A DNA stretch of 64,000 nucleotides. Origin: Ignelater luminosus. Lineage: Eukaryota; Arthropoda; Insecta; Coleoptera; Elateridae. Within the stretch, counting starts at the first letter, position 1, and every line of letters begins with the position of its first letter. Made by a program: the position numbers and the translations under genes. Below are positions 1-13,031 of this stretch, piece by piece. The stretch covers positions 1-64,000 of the forward strand of contig VTPC01001079.1 of the NCBI GenBank assembly GCA_011009095.1, given 5' to 3'. Under the pieces are notes generated by a model, which saw only the letters and a program-made list of their open reading frames with translations, was not told the origin of the DNA and ran no database searches.

Positions 1-1000
1 TTAGTAAACAATAACACGAAATCAACCAATAATAATCACTAATTATTTTATTTGTGTTGTTGATAACAATTCAGTCTGGCATTCATGCAATCAAATGGAA
101 ATTACTGTTTATATACATCTACTACAATAGCTAAATTACTATTGCGATTGATTTCATTACACTACCATCATTTTGTGAACAGGATAACAAGATAACAAGT
201 TGTTAGGATGATATACAATTTCCCTATGTTCTGATCTATTTTTAATAATGATTGGGATTCGTTTAAATTTCTACAGCCGACCTTGCAACTGCCTTTCAAT
301 TACATTTTTACATTCGATGGTAAATTTTTTTGAATATTATTAAAATATGTTTAATTCTAGGAAACTTAAATCAATGTTTAGAAGTGTTGTTAGAAATCTT
401 AGGTCCATTTTAGTGATAATCTGTTAACCAATAAATAACGAGTATACTGCAGAAAGCGCAGTTTGCTAGGAGTTGAGAATGATGCCAAGAGCTAGTAAAT
501 TCGAGTCAGTATTTGCTAGCCACGCCCTAATGCCCTTTTAGTATGCAAAATGCCAAGTTTAAATCTCCAGTAGTGATACTTCGTTGAGTTTAAAATTTGC
601 ACAACAGTTCTTTTTTAATTTTTAGAAAGTTCTAAAATTCTTAAATAATTCTGAAAAACTTAATAAGATAAATAATTTAAATTTAACAAAATAGTAATAG
701 AACTGGGGAAGTTTAGATTGTCAAAGACAAATAAATGCTCATTACAATTTTGTTTAGTTTTAAAATTTTTCTTTCAATTCTCATTGAACATCTTATTCAA
801 TTTAGTCTTTACACAAAATTGCGGGTTTGCATAAAAATGCTTTGTTTAGTTTTTTCTATTTCCATTAATCATGAATATTTCATTAATATTTGATACTTAT
901 TTCTATTTTTGAGTCTAAATAAAAGTTTATTTTAGAATTTAGGTTTTTTGAATGAAAAAAGACGAATGGTTCTGTCTCTTATTTACAATTTTTTAAATTT
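1..1000. repeat. Segmental duplication, leader flank, copy a
   Basis: This stretch aligns by eye with 26071-27190 and 42706-43800. All three start with the same words (ttagtaaacaataacacga) and share the same order of motifs for about 1 kb with scattered substitutions and small indels. Copy a breaks off near 1000, and homology resumes near 3840. No coding exon is visible here. It is the far 5' flank of the first leader exon. Confidence 0.8.
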
Positions 1001-2094
1001 TAATTTATCGTTTTCATTTGTTAAAACTTAGAAACTTTAGCGCAGGTATAATTAGTGCAATTAGGCTACTTATGATAATAATGAAAGTTTTTGGTGTGAG
1101 TTTAGTTTTTCTCGTTATCATTGTAGGTGACACTGATTCATCTCAGAATTTTATCATCTCTCTTAGCATAACGAATTAAATAAAAATTCTGATATTTTAA
1201 TTGAATTGACAAATGCTGAATCAGTTTAGGAATTTTTTAAATAAATAACTTTTTAATAAAATTATCATTAAAGTTGAACTCTGCTTTCTTTCTTCAGTTT
1301 TCTTTAGTTAACAAAAGCTTAACTAATAAACAAATCGTGGGAAAAATGTTTTTCCGATGGATTATTGTTCATTCATGTATTCCAATGATACCTGAATTTT
1401 TTTATTCTTTATTTTTTATAGTTAATAAATAAAAAAAAATTTTTTTGTTAAAGAGAGCAAACTAAGCGGCGCGCGCGGCGGCCAGAGCACGCGTTTTTAG
1501 CCCCATTTTCACCTCTGAATCAAAATTATAAATATTGGTGGTACAATTCCGGGAGTTGAGACTATCTTGTAAGAAATTTCCTGCTCTTTAAGGATCTTGT
1601 TTTTGATTTCTGATATTTGCAATATTCTCCGAGATATTTGCAAAAAAACGAAACCATTTTTTTCTTTTTTTACGAATTTGTTTATAACTTTTGCAATTTT
1701 TTTGCGCGGGACTTCGAAATGTTCAAAAAGTTTCTAAATGCCATTCCAAATGGAATAACACCTCGATCATAATTTTTAGTAAAGTCAGGCAAAAAATAAC
1801 CAAAATGGAACTTGTGAACCACACTATTATTTCAGGTTTATTAATCAAACTATGTATGTAGAACGCGAAGATAAAATGTCACTTTGTTTAATTGCAAAAT
1901 AACTTGAAATTTGAGTTACATATAGTTGTATATCATCTTTTGTAAAATCAGTAAACCTAATTTCTAAATCGGCCCTTATATTTACAAAATATGAATAAAT
2001 AACTTATCTTGTAAATCTAAAATATTGAAATGATGTGGATTGAAGCTGAATCTTGTTTGATGTTATCACTGATTTGGTTGCAGGTTTTTCTTAA
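1001..2094. other. No gene seen; GC-rich pocket
   Basis: The stretch replaces sequence present in the other two leader copies (27190-28460 and 43800-44990). It is AT-rich apart from a sharp GC-rich pocket at about 1465-1500 (gcggcgcgcgcggcggcc) followed by a T-rich stretch. No reading frame, inverted repeat or promoter stands out. Confidence 0.5.
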
Positions 2095-2560
2095 ATGTTG
2101 TCGCTGCACTAGACGAACTACCAGCTTCAGTCGGACGTTTTAGTCGAGTAGAGATCAAAGTCTTGCCGTTCAATTGTAACAAAGCCAAATCGTCTGAATC
2201 TCTGACACGACAGCGCCTGTTTCTGAAGTAATAGGGCTTTGCTGTCCTTTGATCCGAGTATTTGTAGCTTTCCTAAGCATTCCTAGAGCCGGCTTTGGTC
2301 CAAAGAACGATTTTAGTTTGGCAAGACAATCGGCGTTTTCGTTGCTTTCATGTCCACTATGCTATCGCACCCAAACTGTATTTTGGACTATCAGGGTATA
2401 GAGTGCACAAAGACTTTTCATTACCAGCTTAAACGTCACGTGCTAAAAGCCCTGCTGGAGGGATCGCGTTTGATCTCGGTCAATTCGAAGGATCTTGCAC
2501 TGGTGTGTATTCCAGACAGATCAATCACCATAGAATTTGTGAAGAGTTAGCATCTCATGA
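2095..2560 (-). pseudogene. Non-LTR retrotransposon RNase H remnant
   Basis: Read on the minus strand, 2360 to about 2240 gives a short RNase H-like block: HSGHESNENADCLAK followed by FGPKPALGM. This matches the end of the RNase H domain of LINE-type elements (consensus HSG-x-x-GNE-x-AD-x-LA, then FxGPEPxLG). The residue before the HSG block is a stop codon (tag) where the family has a Trp or Pro-Gly context, so the copy is dead. Sequence beyond 2380 cannot be read as protein without frame changes. The LINE clade cannot be assigned from so little. Confidence 0.65.
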
Positions 2561-3839
2561 TCTTCCCCAGACCCTGACTTCCTCTATTAAGTCCAGGCTC
2601 ACAAAAGACTGAGATTTGAGACCTGTTAAGAGTAAAGAAGGGCGGCCTTCCAGAATTTAAAATAGAGAAAAAGTGACCAAAAAAATGATCAGGTGCTTTG
2701 TAGGTGATGATGCAAGGTTCTGGCCTTATCCTCAGCCAGGAACTTTGAATCTTTAATTGGAATGTAGTAAGTGGTCTCAGTGAGATGAATTATTTTATAG
2801 CGACTCACACAAAAATCCCAGGGCATGCTTACTGATAAACAGAAAGATTCAAAGTGATCGTGCTAAAAGACCTGTTTCCTAGAAATCTTTATCATTTATT
2901 CTGATAACCTAAGAGTTATTTGGATCACGAAACCCGTATCAAACAATGTTATGCTGATATTGTTGTCGAATGTTAAAGTGCGTGGAGAGTTGGATATAGC
3001 ACACAAAACTTGTGAACTTTACCTTTTCATACAAAACATTTCTAAGATGATGTAAGTTGTGCGCTTGTTTTTTTATGGCGGTACTGGTAAGCAACCATTC
3101 TTGTCGCAAATAAGACAAATGCGGTAATACCATAGGTAATGTATAAGTATACGTAGTATAAAATTCCAGGGCCTTTAAATTAACGCACTCCAGGTGTCAA
3201 GTCATAGAGACCACGCAGATTTCATTCCGATATCTTCAATTCTCATGTACCGCATGAAATTTCTAGGTTGGAAACATTGACTTCATCGTTTTTATAGGAA
3301 CATCTTTATGTGTTCTTCCAACGAGATACTTCATTTTCAATTTTCATAATGGAAGATTCAAAAGATAGAAATAGAAATTCGACAGCTGTAGCACAGCAGC
3401 CATCTTTTCAGGTGGCGGCTGACGTTACACTTAGGATCTGTTGGGACTATTTGTACGTTACTTGAGAGAACCATTACTACATGCTCGTGGAAAAAAGTTA
3501 GTTACTATTTTCTCTATCTAAAATTTCTGGACTGCATGTCAGTTGTACGGATTGTAAATAAAAGAGAATGTTATATTAAAAAATCCATTAGCTTTTTATT
3601 ATTAATAAACAAATGGAAACAATTTAACATCGGTTTCAATTTGACTTTCGATTTTGCTTGTAAAGCCAGCGTCGACAACGTAATCTAAGAACAACAACGC
3701 TGCTATAACGTATTCGAATGTCATAAGGGTTAGGAAAATCCACCATCTCCAGGCTGCGAAAGAGCTAGGTACGCAATAAAAAATATTTTTTGAACACAAA
3801 TATACGTGGGACAAACAAACAAGTAACAAAACAATAATT
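2561..3839. other. No gene seen
   Basis: This is AT-rich intergenic sequence between the LINE remnant and the point where the leader-segment homology resumes at about 3840. Short frames on both strands have no recognisable motif and no counterpart in the duplicated copies. I see nothing here that I can name. Confidence 0.5.
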
Positions 3840-3971
3840 TATGTTTGTCCTCTGATGCTTTTTTGTTCATAATAGCTTTTTATCGATGGCTTTGGTATTA
3901 TATTTCACTTATTATCTGATTGCCATTTTTTTATTTACTGGTAACCCTGAACTTTAACAAAAGCCAGAATG

Positions 3972-4008
3972 TATATAAATGTATTTTGCAACACGTACAG
4001 CATCATTT
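3972..4008 (+). promoter_or_regulatory. TATA box plus initiator, leader copy a
   Basis: TATATAAA lies at 3972-3979 and an arthropod-type initiator TCATTT (TCAKTY) at 4003-4008. The initiator A is 33 bases after the first T of the TATA box. The same pair with the same spacing occurs before the leaders at 28710 and 45238. Transcription would start near 4005, about 34 bases before the leader ATG. Confidence 0.7.
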
Positions 4009-4038
4009 CTAATAGACACCCATTTCGATTCAGACGAA

Positions 4039-4110
4039 ATGGGTGGTAAAAGAGCAGTGAGTGCCCATGTGATTTTGTGTTGTATCCTACAGGCATTAGT
4101 AATTTTTGGG
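4039..4110 (+). CDS. Exon 1 (signal peptide) of DUF1091-type gene, copy a
   Basis: The exon has 24 codons, from ATG at 4039 to a consensus donor (gtaagt) at 4111, ending in phase 0. The peptide begins MGGKRAVSAH and continues with a hydrophobic core (VILCCILQALVIFG), a typical secretion signal with a basic N-region. It is nearly identical to 28710-28781 and 45238-45309, and related to 21683-21754. The nearest downstream exon with a matching phase-0 acceptor that codes for a DUF1091 domain is at 13032, about 9 kb away, with transposons in between. The linkage of exon 1 to exon 2 is inferred from phase and from the parallel arrangement in the 45-54 kb copy. A small extra exon may be missing, because DUF1091 proteins usually have more residues between the signal and the first Cys. 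Confidence 0.65.
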
Positions 4111-6910
4111 GTAAGTCTTAATTTAATGTAATAACTAATAAAACTGGGCAAATGCATATTTAGGGACTTAACTGCATAAAACGCATATTTTAAACCATGC
4201 AAGTCGTTATTTGTTTAAGTGTTTACCAATTTTGATTTTTTTAAACATATAATATAGAACGTGTTAGTTAACATTGCGTACTTCTCGCGTATATTACATA
4301 ATTTTATACGCACTTTCTTTACGGAATATCTGGCCAACTTAACACAAATTTTTCCATGTCATTATATTTCAACTTAGTCCAGTTAAAGATTTTTTTTTCT
4401 ATATTTTTTTAAATTTTATTAATAAAATTATCAAGAATCAGCAAAGTTGAAGAGACAATTAATTGGTTTTTGAATGAAACATACATAATCGCATTAGCGG
4501 TTATTTTCGTGCCAAAAAACTCCAGATTCTTGATGCAAAAAACGTCAGTTTCATTGTTTTATAATAGTTTATGTTAGAAATCAAGGAACTCTAAACTGAC
4601 AATTGCTTGCTGTGAGGGTAGTTTTGAAGGTTAACAAACTGTCAGTTGCAAGTTTAGTTTTAATATTTTCAAGCTTCTTTTCAAGTTTGTATCTGAATTT
4701 AAATTAGGGAGGCCGTAATAGCATGAACACATAACATCGACTACTTAAATATTAAATAAACGAGGAAACGTACGACGTAAAACTTTTTAATATTTGATCT
4801 TTGTTTTATTAACGTTAAATTTTACACAATTACTAAGTTACACCCTAGCTTGCTTGAAAACAACTCCACTGAAAATCGTCATACAAACAGTTTTATTTGC
4901 ACAAAAATATTTTGTTAGAAAACATAGGTTATTCCAATGATCGCGGAAATACAAGCTTGTAAAGTCAGCTTCTTGGAGGTGTTGTGACAATCTTATAATT
5001 ATATGACAATATTACTTCAACATGCCTTGTTAACAGGAAAATAGGTGTCATGTACGAAGACCTTCCGCGAGAAACAAGCGAAACTAAATATTAATTAATA
5101 ATGAAAGTAAATAATAATGGAATATCATAATTCGCGAATTATGTTTAATTTATCAATTAAATGCTTTTTAAAAGATTTATTTTTATTATGTTTAAAAATG
5201 ATTGACTTAAAAAATTAATTTGACGTTTTGTAAGGGAAAACAAAATGTCAAACATATCTATCTTATCATTATTTAATATTATTAATACTAAAGAAGCAAC
5301 ATTTGTGAAACTAATTCTTGTTTTAGTGAACAATTTTATTTATTTTTTGGTATCGATGGAAAGAATATATAAGGAAATTTTTTGCCAGTTTGTCTATAAA
5401 ATTGGGTTCCTTATTAATTTCTATCATTTCAAAAATTAATCGTTTTTCAGGTTATTTTCAACATGCACCCAAAAAAATGCTTTAGTTAAAGCTATCCATT
5501 TCAATTCAAACATTAGATAAGTTTGTACGTAAGTAAATAGATCTTATGGTTCTTTAAAGAACAACATATGTTTTAGCGTTCAAATAAGAGATATTCTTAA
5601 TGTAAGCGAAAGTATTGCTTGAATACAATGTATACGTAATGAATATTTAATTTGAAATTACCAAGAAACCACAATAATTAAAGCAAAATTATTGAATTTT
5701 AGAAGTGAACACATTATATACTGTATGCCCATTTTACGGGTGGTCCTCTTAATGTTTGAGAATAGGCAACCCGTCTTACAATTCAGAGCCGGCTTTTCTT
5801 TAAAAAGTTCAACTCTTGTTAATTGAGCCATAGTTTGCTGTGAACTTAAAAACTGACAAAAGTCAACGGTTTGACATTTGTTGGTTATATTTCCGATTTA
5901 ACTTTTGTACAAATCTGTTCATTTTGTTTACTGTCTTTTAATTAAATAAGTTTTTTTGTTTATTTTAAATACTTAAGGTTTTATAATAATTTATAATTAT
6001 TCTTATTATGCTTTTTAAAAAAGTAAATTTCTGATCAGCACAAATTGAGGATTTTGACATTGACATGTAGGCATTACAGAAAACAAACTATACAAACTTG
6101 ATCCATTTTGCTTTTGAAATCTGTTATTACACAAAGATATCTCTGAATTGTAAGACGTGTTGTCTATTCCCAGACATTCAGGGGAGGGATATAACGGTAA
6201 TTTTTTTGTTCTTTCCTGTTACATCAGAATCGGTTAATTATACTCTCGGAGTGGACTCGTATTTTTTTAGTTTTTTTCTTTTTTTGGAATGTTGATATTC
6301 GAGAACACACCTTTAGATGCTGGGTTATGTTTTCCTTTGGTCATCTTCTAGGTTTAATCATATAGGGTGGAAATATTATTTGATTAATTTTATACTATAT
6401 TAAGCGAGACGGAGGGTATATTCAATTTTAACATCTAATCTAACCTCTTTTATGGGTTTTAAAAATTCAACCAACTTTCAGTAAATTGCTTTCTTGTGAG
6501 TGATAATCCGGTTTAGAATTCTGAACTAGTAGATTGTCTAGATGTTTTTGTTTTTAAAACCCGTTTTATAAATTCCCGGAGTTTAGTTTGGAACTTACAG
6601 CGGCGTATTGCGATCGATTGATATAGGGACCGGGAAACGGCTTGCTGGAGGAGAGCGTACGTGACCACGGTTTGCTTCGAGTGGTCCCTGAGTACTATTA
6701 GAGTAATAATAATAAAAAATCCTACAGTTAGGGGTTTTCCGTTTTGGATTTTATCGAATTTAATTCTGTGGTTTTTTGTGTTTAGTTTTTTTATTATTTT
6801 CTTCCTTGTTGGCCGAGATTTGGAGCTGGTCCTTTGTGCCTAAAGAGTTAGTCGATCTGAAGCTCTTTAATTAAATGGTTTAAGTAGCAGTCAAGGCGTC
6901 TCCCATGCAT
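4111..6910. other. Probable intron 1 of copy a, first part; no gene
   Basis: From 4111 to about 4770 the sequence matches the regions after the other two leaders (28782-29425 and 45310-45772). After that it is unique in the window and AT-rich. Small frames (for example 5245-5439 and 6098-6295) are low-complexity translations of T-rich DNA. I see no exon here. Confidence 0.5.
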
Positions 6911-9313
6911 GGTACCCAGCAAACACAGTTATATCGTAGCGATATCAGTGCGACTTCATCTGTGTACGAACTTGTTTAATGTTACATAGCACACTGCGCT
7001 TATGTGCGTTATGTGCGTTATGTATAACGCATAATGTCAGAAACACCGTACGAGTTGCAATACATCGCGATTACGTATCGATTGTTACATGCCGACGACG
7101 TCCATCGTGCTTCAGACTTGATATATGCTTGTTGGTACATCGTCATAATTTTACGTGAATACATCGCTCTAATGTCTACGTTTCGATGTATGTACCTGTT
7201 TCGTTTAATTTTAAAAGACTATATAATATGCTAAATTACGTATTTGTTACGTCTACATTGTAACATTGTTAACATGCAACAAAGAATATGCCCTATTAAT
7301 TAACGTTTTCACCTCCTTGTTAAGTTTATCGTCCACATAACCCAAAACATTTTTCCAAGCTTTTGACCAATTTATTCTAGTCTATAGAAATTGCAGGAAG
7401 ACCAAAATAAATTAGTCAAAAGTTAATACAACATATTGACCTTGCCCAAGTAAGAGAAGTCTCAAGTTATCTGACCGATAAATTTATAAGAAGGTGGAAC
7501 GAATAGACTTTTATTTAGGTGGTGCAAAAATTTCAAAATCTTTTGAATCATTTAAATTTGTTATCAAATAGACCTGTAGTTTAGGCATATTGCCATTCCG
7601 TTTTTAAACAAAAGTAAAAATTTGGAATTAAAGTTAAGAAAAGATCAAAGACATACATCGCAAAACGAATAGCCTACTAACATAACTAATTTAAATGATA
7701 TTACACAGTTATTTTTTGAAGGAAAATGTATTAAAAGTAATACTTGGAATAAAAGTTTTATTAAATTTCGTTTTAAAAAAGAAAAAATACAAAACAATTC
7801 CAAAACACGTTAATTCGTTTTTGTCTTCTCGCCTCTTTTTGATCTCTGTGCAGCATGGCGTAGTCCCTCGGAACAACATTGCTCAATTTCTGAAAAACAA
7901 AACAATTTATATATGCGAGCTATAAATATTACGATAAAAAGAATACATTTGTCCGATAGTCCTCGTCTTGATTCCAACCTTTCGGAGATTTCCACGTTGA
8001 GACAATCACGAATAACCTACAACAATTCGTTGGTCACAACATTTTTTTAAATTCTGGAGATCTTTCCTTTATAGCCACCTCTGATCTTCTTTGACTAAAT
8101 GATTAATCGTAATATTAGAACTTAAAATGTTAGTATCACTAAAACTACTTGTGTTGCTATTATTCTCATTGATGCTATTATTACTGATCAAAGTTTCTTT
8201 CAAAGTATTGTTTTCAATTTTGTCAAAGATTTTATTATGGTTGTCATTTTTATTATTAAATAATTGTGAATTATGTTTCGCTTTAATAATATTTTTGTAC
8301 TGCCCTAATCTACGTTACTTTTGTCTAGTTGATAAAGTACTAAAAGGTTTTTACTTTATTGTTTTAGACATTTCGCTTATAGCAAATTGTTATCCTTCAA
8401 ATACAAGAATCAGTACGAATACTACATATTACTAATTTTAAACTTACCTATTAACGACACTAAACCAAACAAATTTGCTCAAAAACTGTGGAACACTGTG
8501 GAATGAATTTACTCCAACGAAGGCAGGGAACCAAATCGGTGGTGTTCTTTGAAGAATTTACTGTTTAGATGCAGACGGGCTAAATACTTTTATTACATTC
8601 TTAGAAAAGACCATGTCCCTCTCTTTCTCATTTGTAAAGTAAACACAAAATTTTCCTAACAACGTCTAAGAAGGAAGTCATAAATTTTGTTTGCAACCTC
8701 TTTCACATTGACAAGTGAATCAGGCAAACTTTAAAATAACGGGATATTATTCACTATTATTCGAATTGTGCACTTTTTTCATATCTGACTTTAAATAAGA
8801 AAATATTGATTTTTACCGCTTTACTGCTTGTTTATAAGTCGTTCAATATATGTAGTAAAGTTTCACTTCAGAATAAGGGTACCGTATAAAAATTTATTAT
8901 TATTTATCATCTTGGAATGGTCTCTAACTGATCAGGCGCTTTTGTGCTGGGCACAATCTGTAAAAGATCCACTTCACCGTGTGATTTTTATATAGAAAAT
9001 ACTATAGTTACATAAATATTGCTGTGGTTTTTGGCCATACAGCATAATCAAGTAAAATTTTAAAGATCGAAATTGCCCAAAAAATTATGGAAATGAGAAG
9101 TTATTTTTATGTTAATTTTGTTTATCAATGTATATTTTAAGACTTGATTTATGTTAGAATTTAACACTATTTTAATATCGTCTATTTTATTTTATGCCTT
9201 CAACATGTAGGAAAAAGCATAAGAGATTGAAGTTAAATTAATTAAATTAAAAATGACTTTAGATTAGTATTTTTGTAAGTGAGTATTTCTGAAGAAAAAA
9301 ACTATAAAAAGTC

Positions 9314-9504
9314 TGGGTCGCGGTTGCTGTGGAATTTTAGTGATGTCGGAGATTATGTTCTACATTAAATTTGGACAGATGTTAGTATAATTTTCTTATG
9401 AAATTATAACCTTATAAGAAATGTCATTATGAAAAATTTGAATGTAGAATATAAAAATAATTATTTCAGACATGACTTGAAAATTTCACAGCAACCGCGA
9501 CCCA
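9314..9504. mobile_element. MITE-like element with 25-bp inverted repeats
   Basis: The left arm at 9314-9338 starts tgggtcgcggttgctgtg. The right arm at 9480-9504 is its reverse complement except at one or two positions. The 141-bp loop is AT-rich and non-coding. The element sits inside the larger inverted-repeat element, so it is a nested insertion. A short gtc/gac match beyond the arms may be a continuation of the repeat. Confidence 0.65.
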
Positions 9505-9744
9505 AAGACTTGTTCATCATACTGCATAAGAATTTGAAAATGTAACGTCAGCTGGGCGACCTATGTTCTAAATAGTTTAGATCTTTTATAAATCAAGCAT
9601 ATGTGAAACAAGCATTATTGTTACTTCATTAACACTTATCATATAAGTAGATGCAAAAGTAGTAACAAATACAGCGCATACCCTATGTCTACCAAATGTG
9701 ATTGCAATTACGCCTTTGCAATGTCATAGCATTGTCGTCTACTT

Positions 9745-9945
9745 GATGTGTTCGAAATTACGCGCTGCCGACGTAGTCTGAGTAATTCTTTGCGATGTCG
9801 TAGTCTTGACGTCCCAATTACACTTTATACCTGATATCTATATGATGTGATTGAAATTACGCGCTGGCGATGTAACTTGAGTACTCCTTTGCGATGTCGT
9901 AATATTGACGTACCAGTTACCTCGATAAGATGTAATCGAGGGATG
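9745..9945. repeat. Two ~99-bp subterminal tandem repeats
   Basis: The words gatgtg, aaattacgcgctg, ctttgcgatgtcgta and ttgacgt follow in the same order from 9745 and again from 9844, a period of about 99 bases. A third, weaker copy begins just upstream near 9700. Such arrays next to the ends are common transposase-binding regions in DNA transposons. That role is inferred here. Confidence 0.55.
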
Positions 9946-10007
9946 TAGTGCTCGTTCTTTCGTTGGTATGTACCTGTTACATTAATGTCACACCTGTGTT
10001 TACTGGG

Positions 10008-11059
10008 TTATAAACAGGCCCTGACGCCAAAGGCAATTATGAATTTAGAAAGAGGCACGTTTGTGGTCCCAGTATGTCGAGACAACATCCATCATTTAAT
10101 AAAATGGCCAATTTAGAAGAATATCCCCATACAACAATAAACAATTTAATTATTATGTATCGAGAAAATAAATATCTGAACAAAATTAAAGGCAGGGACC
10201 GGATCTATATGTAAATTTTGAAATGACGTTACAATGGATATTGAAGTGAAAATCAAGCTTAATGCGAAAAGAGGCACCATACAATTGGAAACTTTTAAGG
10301 AATAGCAAGGAGTACTAAGAAACAAACACTGACTTGAAAAGTTACGAGGCGAGATAATCTTTATAAATATTAATATCACTAAATCAGATAGTGACATTCA
10401 GACAACTGTAAGAAAGGACGCAAAGCACTTGAGGACAAAAGTAAAAGTCATAAGAAAATGTTTATAGAAAGTTAATCGTAGACGGTGTTGTTTGAAAGTA
10501 GGACGATTAGGAGCAAAGACTGGTTGCAATTGGGCAGGCGGCGACACCGGGCGGTCTAGTAAAAAACTAGCTTGCAAAGCGGTGCACCAAAAGGAAAACA
10601 AGATGGCGAACATGGCAATGAATAATGTTTCGAATTACTGCTTAAACAGCGGAGAACAAACAAATGGGGAACAGCTAAGGAAATGACCAGAGACAGAAAG
10701 AAATACAGAAAATTATACCAGGACAAGCTCTAAGTAAGGAAGCTTCATACGTCGACACGTAAAAGAGAGAGACTAGAGATCAATTTCAAATAATATTTGG
10801 ACAGAAATCGTAGAACCAAGGGTTAACATTTTCGAGTTGCTAAAATACGTCAAAACAAAATCTCTACTTTGGTTTACAGGACCTGTTCTTGAAGGTTAAG
10901 CATCGATGCTTAGTAAGCATTCACTATTTATCTTGAGATGTTTCAAGTTGGGAATGTTATAGCTTGCGTATACGCTGTATTTAGTTTGTATTTGACGGAA
11001 TTTCATATACAAAACAGAACTGAATAAGTCGAAAGCTGGTTTAGGCCCATATTTGATGA
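10008..11059. other. No gene seen
   Basis: Unique sequence between the inverted-repeat element and the duplicated body segment. A mildly GC-rich patch at about 10490-10620 gives overlapping short frames on both strands (10398-10613 and 10492-10686), neither with a recognisable domain. I cannot assign a function. Confidence 0.45.
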
Positions 11060-13031
11060 GAAATAAGAAAATAATTAAACAGGGTGATCTATTTCAGAAA
11101 ACTTAAACCTTACGGACTACTTTTTATGAGACACCTTGTTTAACAGAAAACAATTTTAAAAAGTACAGGTGACAATCGTCCTGCACAACTTTTTCTCGTA
11201 ACACCTTTTGATATGTACTTGTTCATACCTACAAACAGCGACCCTACTCCACGACTGCAGACCGTTAGGACACCCCGTAAAGAGACTTTAGAGATTACGA
11301 TTTTTACTGCAAGAATCTAATTTAGTGTTAATCTAAAAGCAAAGTGTTACTTTATAGACAAAAGTCCAAAAGTAGTGACGAAAGATTTTTCACCCCGTAA
11401 GCAACGGAGAACGACCCGGACAAAATCGGAACAGTTATACCTCAAGACCCAGTGGTTCGATTTTGACAATATTCGGTTGTATTGATCTAAAATTCCACAT
11501 AACCACCAAAAGTGACGGAGGCGCCACCTAGTAGCAAAAACGACAAAACAAACATCGGCAACACCAAATTTTCATTGTTCGCAATTAACTTTGAGGATTT
11601 ATCAGGAAGAAGCTTTTAAACAAGAACAATGCAGGTAACGTTCGATCGTCGTTTGTTTTATTCACTCTCACTTCCGCTTTTAGGATGAGGTGCCTTTTTT
11701 CGAATATCCCCGGAACAAAACGTCCAATCGAGATGGGACTACTTCTGTAGTACGTAATGAATCATTCGTGTTCAGACAATCTTCGATTGTTTTATACTTA
11801 AGTTATTTCGGAAAATTGAATTTTGAGCAACTTTAAAGCATCCTTTATTTCAGAGGATACCTTAAAGTGTTGGCTACAAAAACAAATAGGTAAAGCTGTA
11901 CTCTGCTGTACCCCAAAAAACAAAGACCAGTTTGTTTGTCAAATATGAGAAAAAGCGAAAAATCAATCAAGGTAACTTGGTGTAATCGTGTATACACAAA
12001 TCAAAAGAAAAAATTCTTAAAATCGATCGGCAGGTGTTCCATATAATACATCGCACCTATAATAACCTGCTGCTCGATTGTCTTTCGAACAACTTGCGAA
12101 TGTCCTACTTTTTGCAAATCAAAGCTGTATAAAGAAAGTATCTTTTATGATTTGTTTCAAAATCTTATATCGAAGCATTTCGTCTAGACGATCGAAATGT
12201 GCCCCAAAATTCGAACACTTGAAGGTTACGCTGTACGTCATCGGACCCTTCTACATGGTATATACTAATATTGCAAGTTGGCTATGCCGTGTATCTTTAA
12301 AACTGTAAAGTATCACGATTATCATCAAATAAATAAAAAAGTTATAAAACTTATATCGAGGATGTACACGCATTAATTAGGATTCAAACTTAGAATCCTT
12401 GAAGTGTAACAAGGACAAAAATACACTTTTACGGAGGATAATGGATAAAACAAAGACACATTCTTGCGTTTGTTTGTTGTTTGTCTGTTTTGACGTAAAT
12501 GGTGAATTGTAGGTTATGCATAGGTCAATAGAGTGCAAGCTAAATAGGAATTAACCTTTGAAAAAAAACTAGTGTTAGTGTTAATGGAGAAAAGCCAATT
12601 TAAAAACAAATTTTTGTATTTATTGTAAGAAGAGTCATTTCAAACTTTACAAACCGGAAAAAAACGAATTCTCCGCGTACTATTAACGCAAAACTGAAGC
12701 AGGCCTAAATATTGTAAATCTTTAGATTTGGACATTTACAGCCATATTTTATTATTCTTTTGCAATGCGGATTTATGTTTGTGATTATCCCAGAGTGCAT
12801 CACCTACGCAGTTACAACTGCCGACGTGTAACCACTTCGGGAGATGTCAAACGATTGATGAAAAAACTGTGGTAATAAACCTAAATACAGTCTTTCGTTT
12901 TAGAAGATTTCAACACTGTAGAACAAAAGAATTATATCCCAAACATTTGGTTCTAAACATCTTATCGCAAGTCTGTTTATATTACTTTTAGATTACTTAG
13001 TATTGTTGCTAATTCAGATTCTTATTTTCAG

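Larger units (their letters stand above)
6912..10007. mobile_element. Candidate DNA transposon with inverted ends
   Basis: The left end reads cccagcaaacacag (6912-6925). The right end, near 9992-10007, reads ctgtgtttactggg, its near-perfect reverse complement. Both ends continue inward into CG-containing subterminal DNA (6930-7230 and 9640-9970) unlike the AT-rich interior, with repeated words such as gatgtcgta and ttgacgt. The interior (7250-9640) shows no clear transposase. The minus strand around 8100-8435 reads as Asn-rich low-complexity peptide with stops. The superfamily cannot be assigned, and the flanks give no convincing target-site duplication beyond a possible TA. Probably a non-autonomous element. 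Confidence 0.5.

Noticed and set aside
8127..8435. 102-codon Leu-rich plus-strand frame
   Set aside because: It is the translation of T-rich low-complexity DNA inside the 3.1-kb inverted-repeat element; no domain and no conserved copy.
9600..10000. CRISPR-like array
   Set aside because: The repeats are about 99 bases apart, imperfect, with no constant spacer length, and sit at the end of a transposon-like element.
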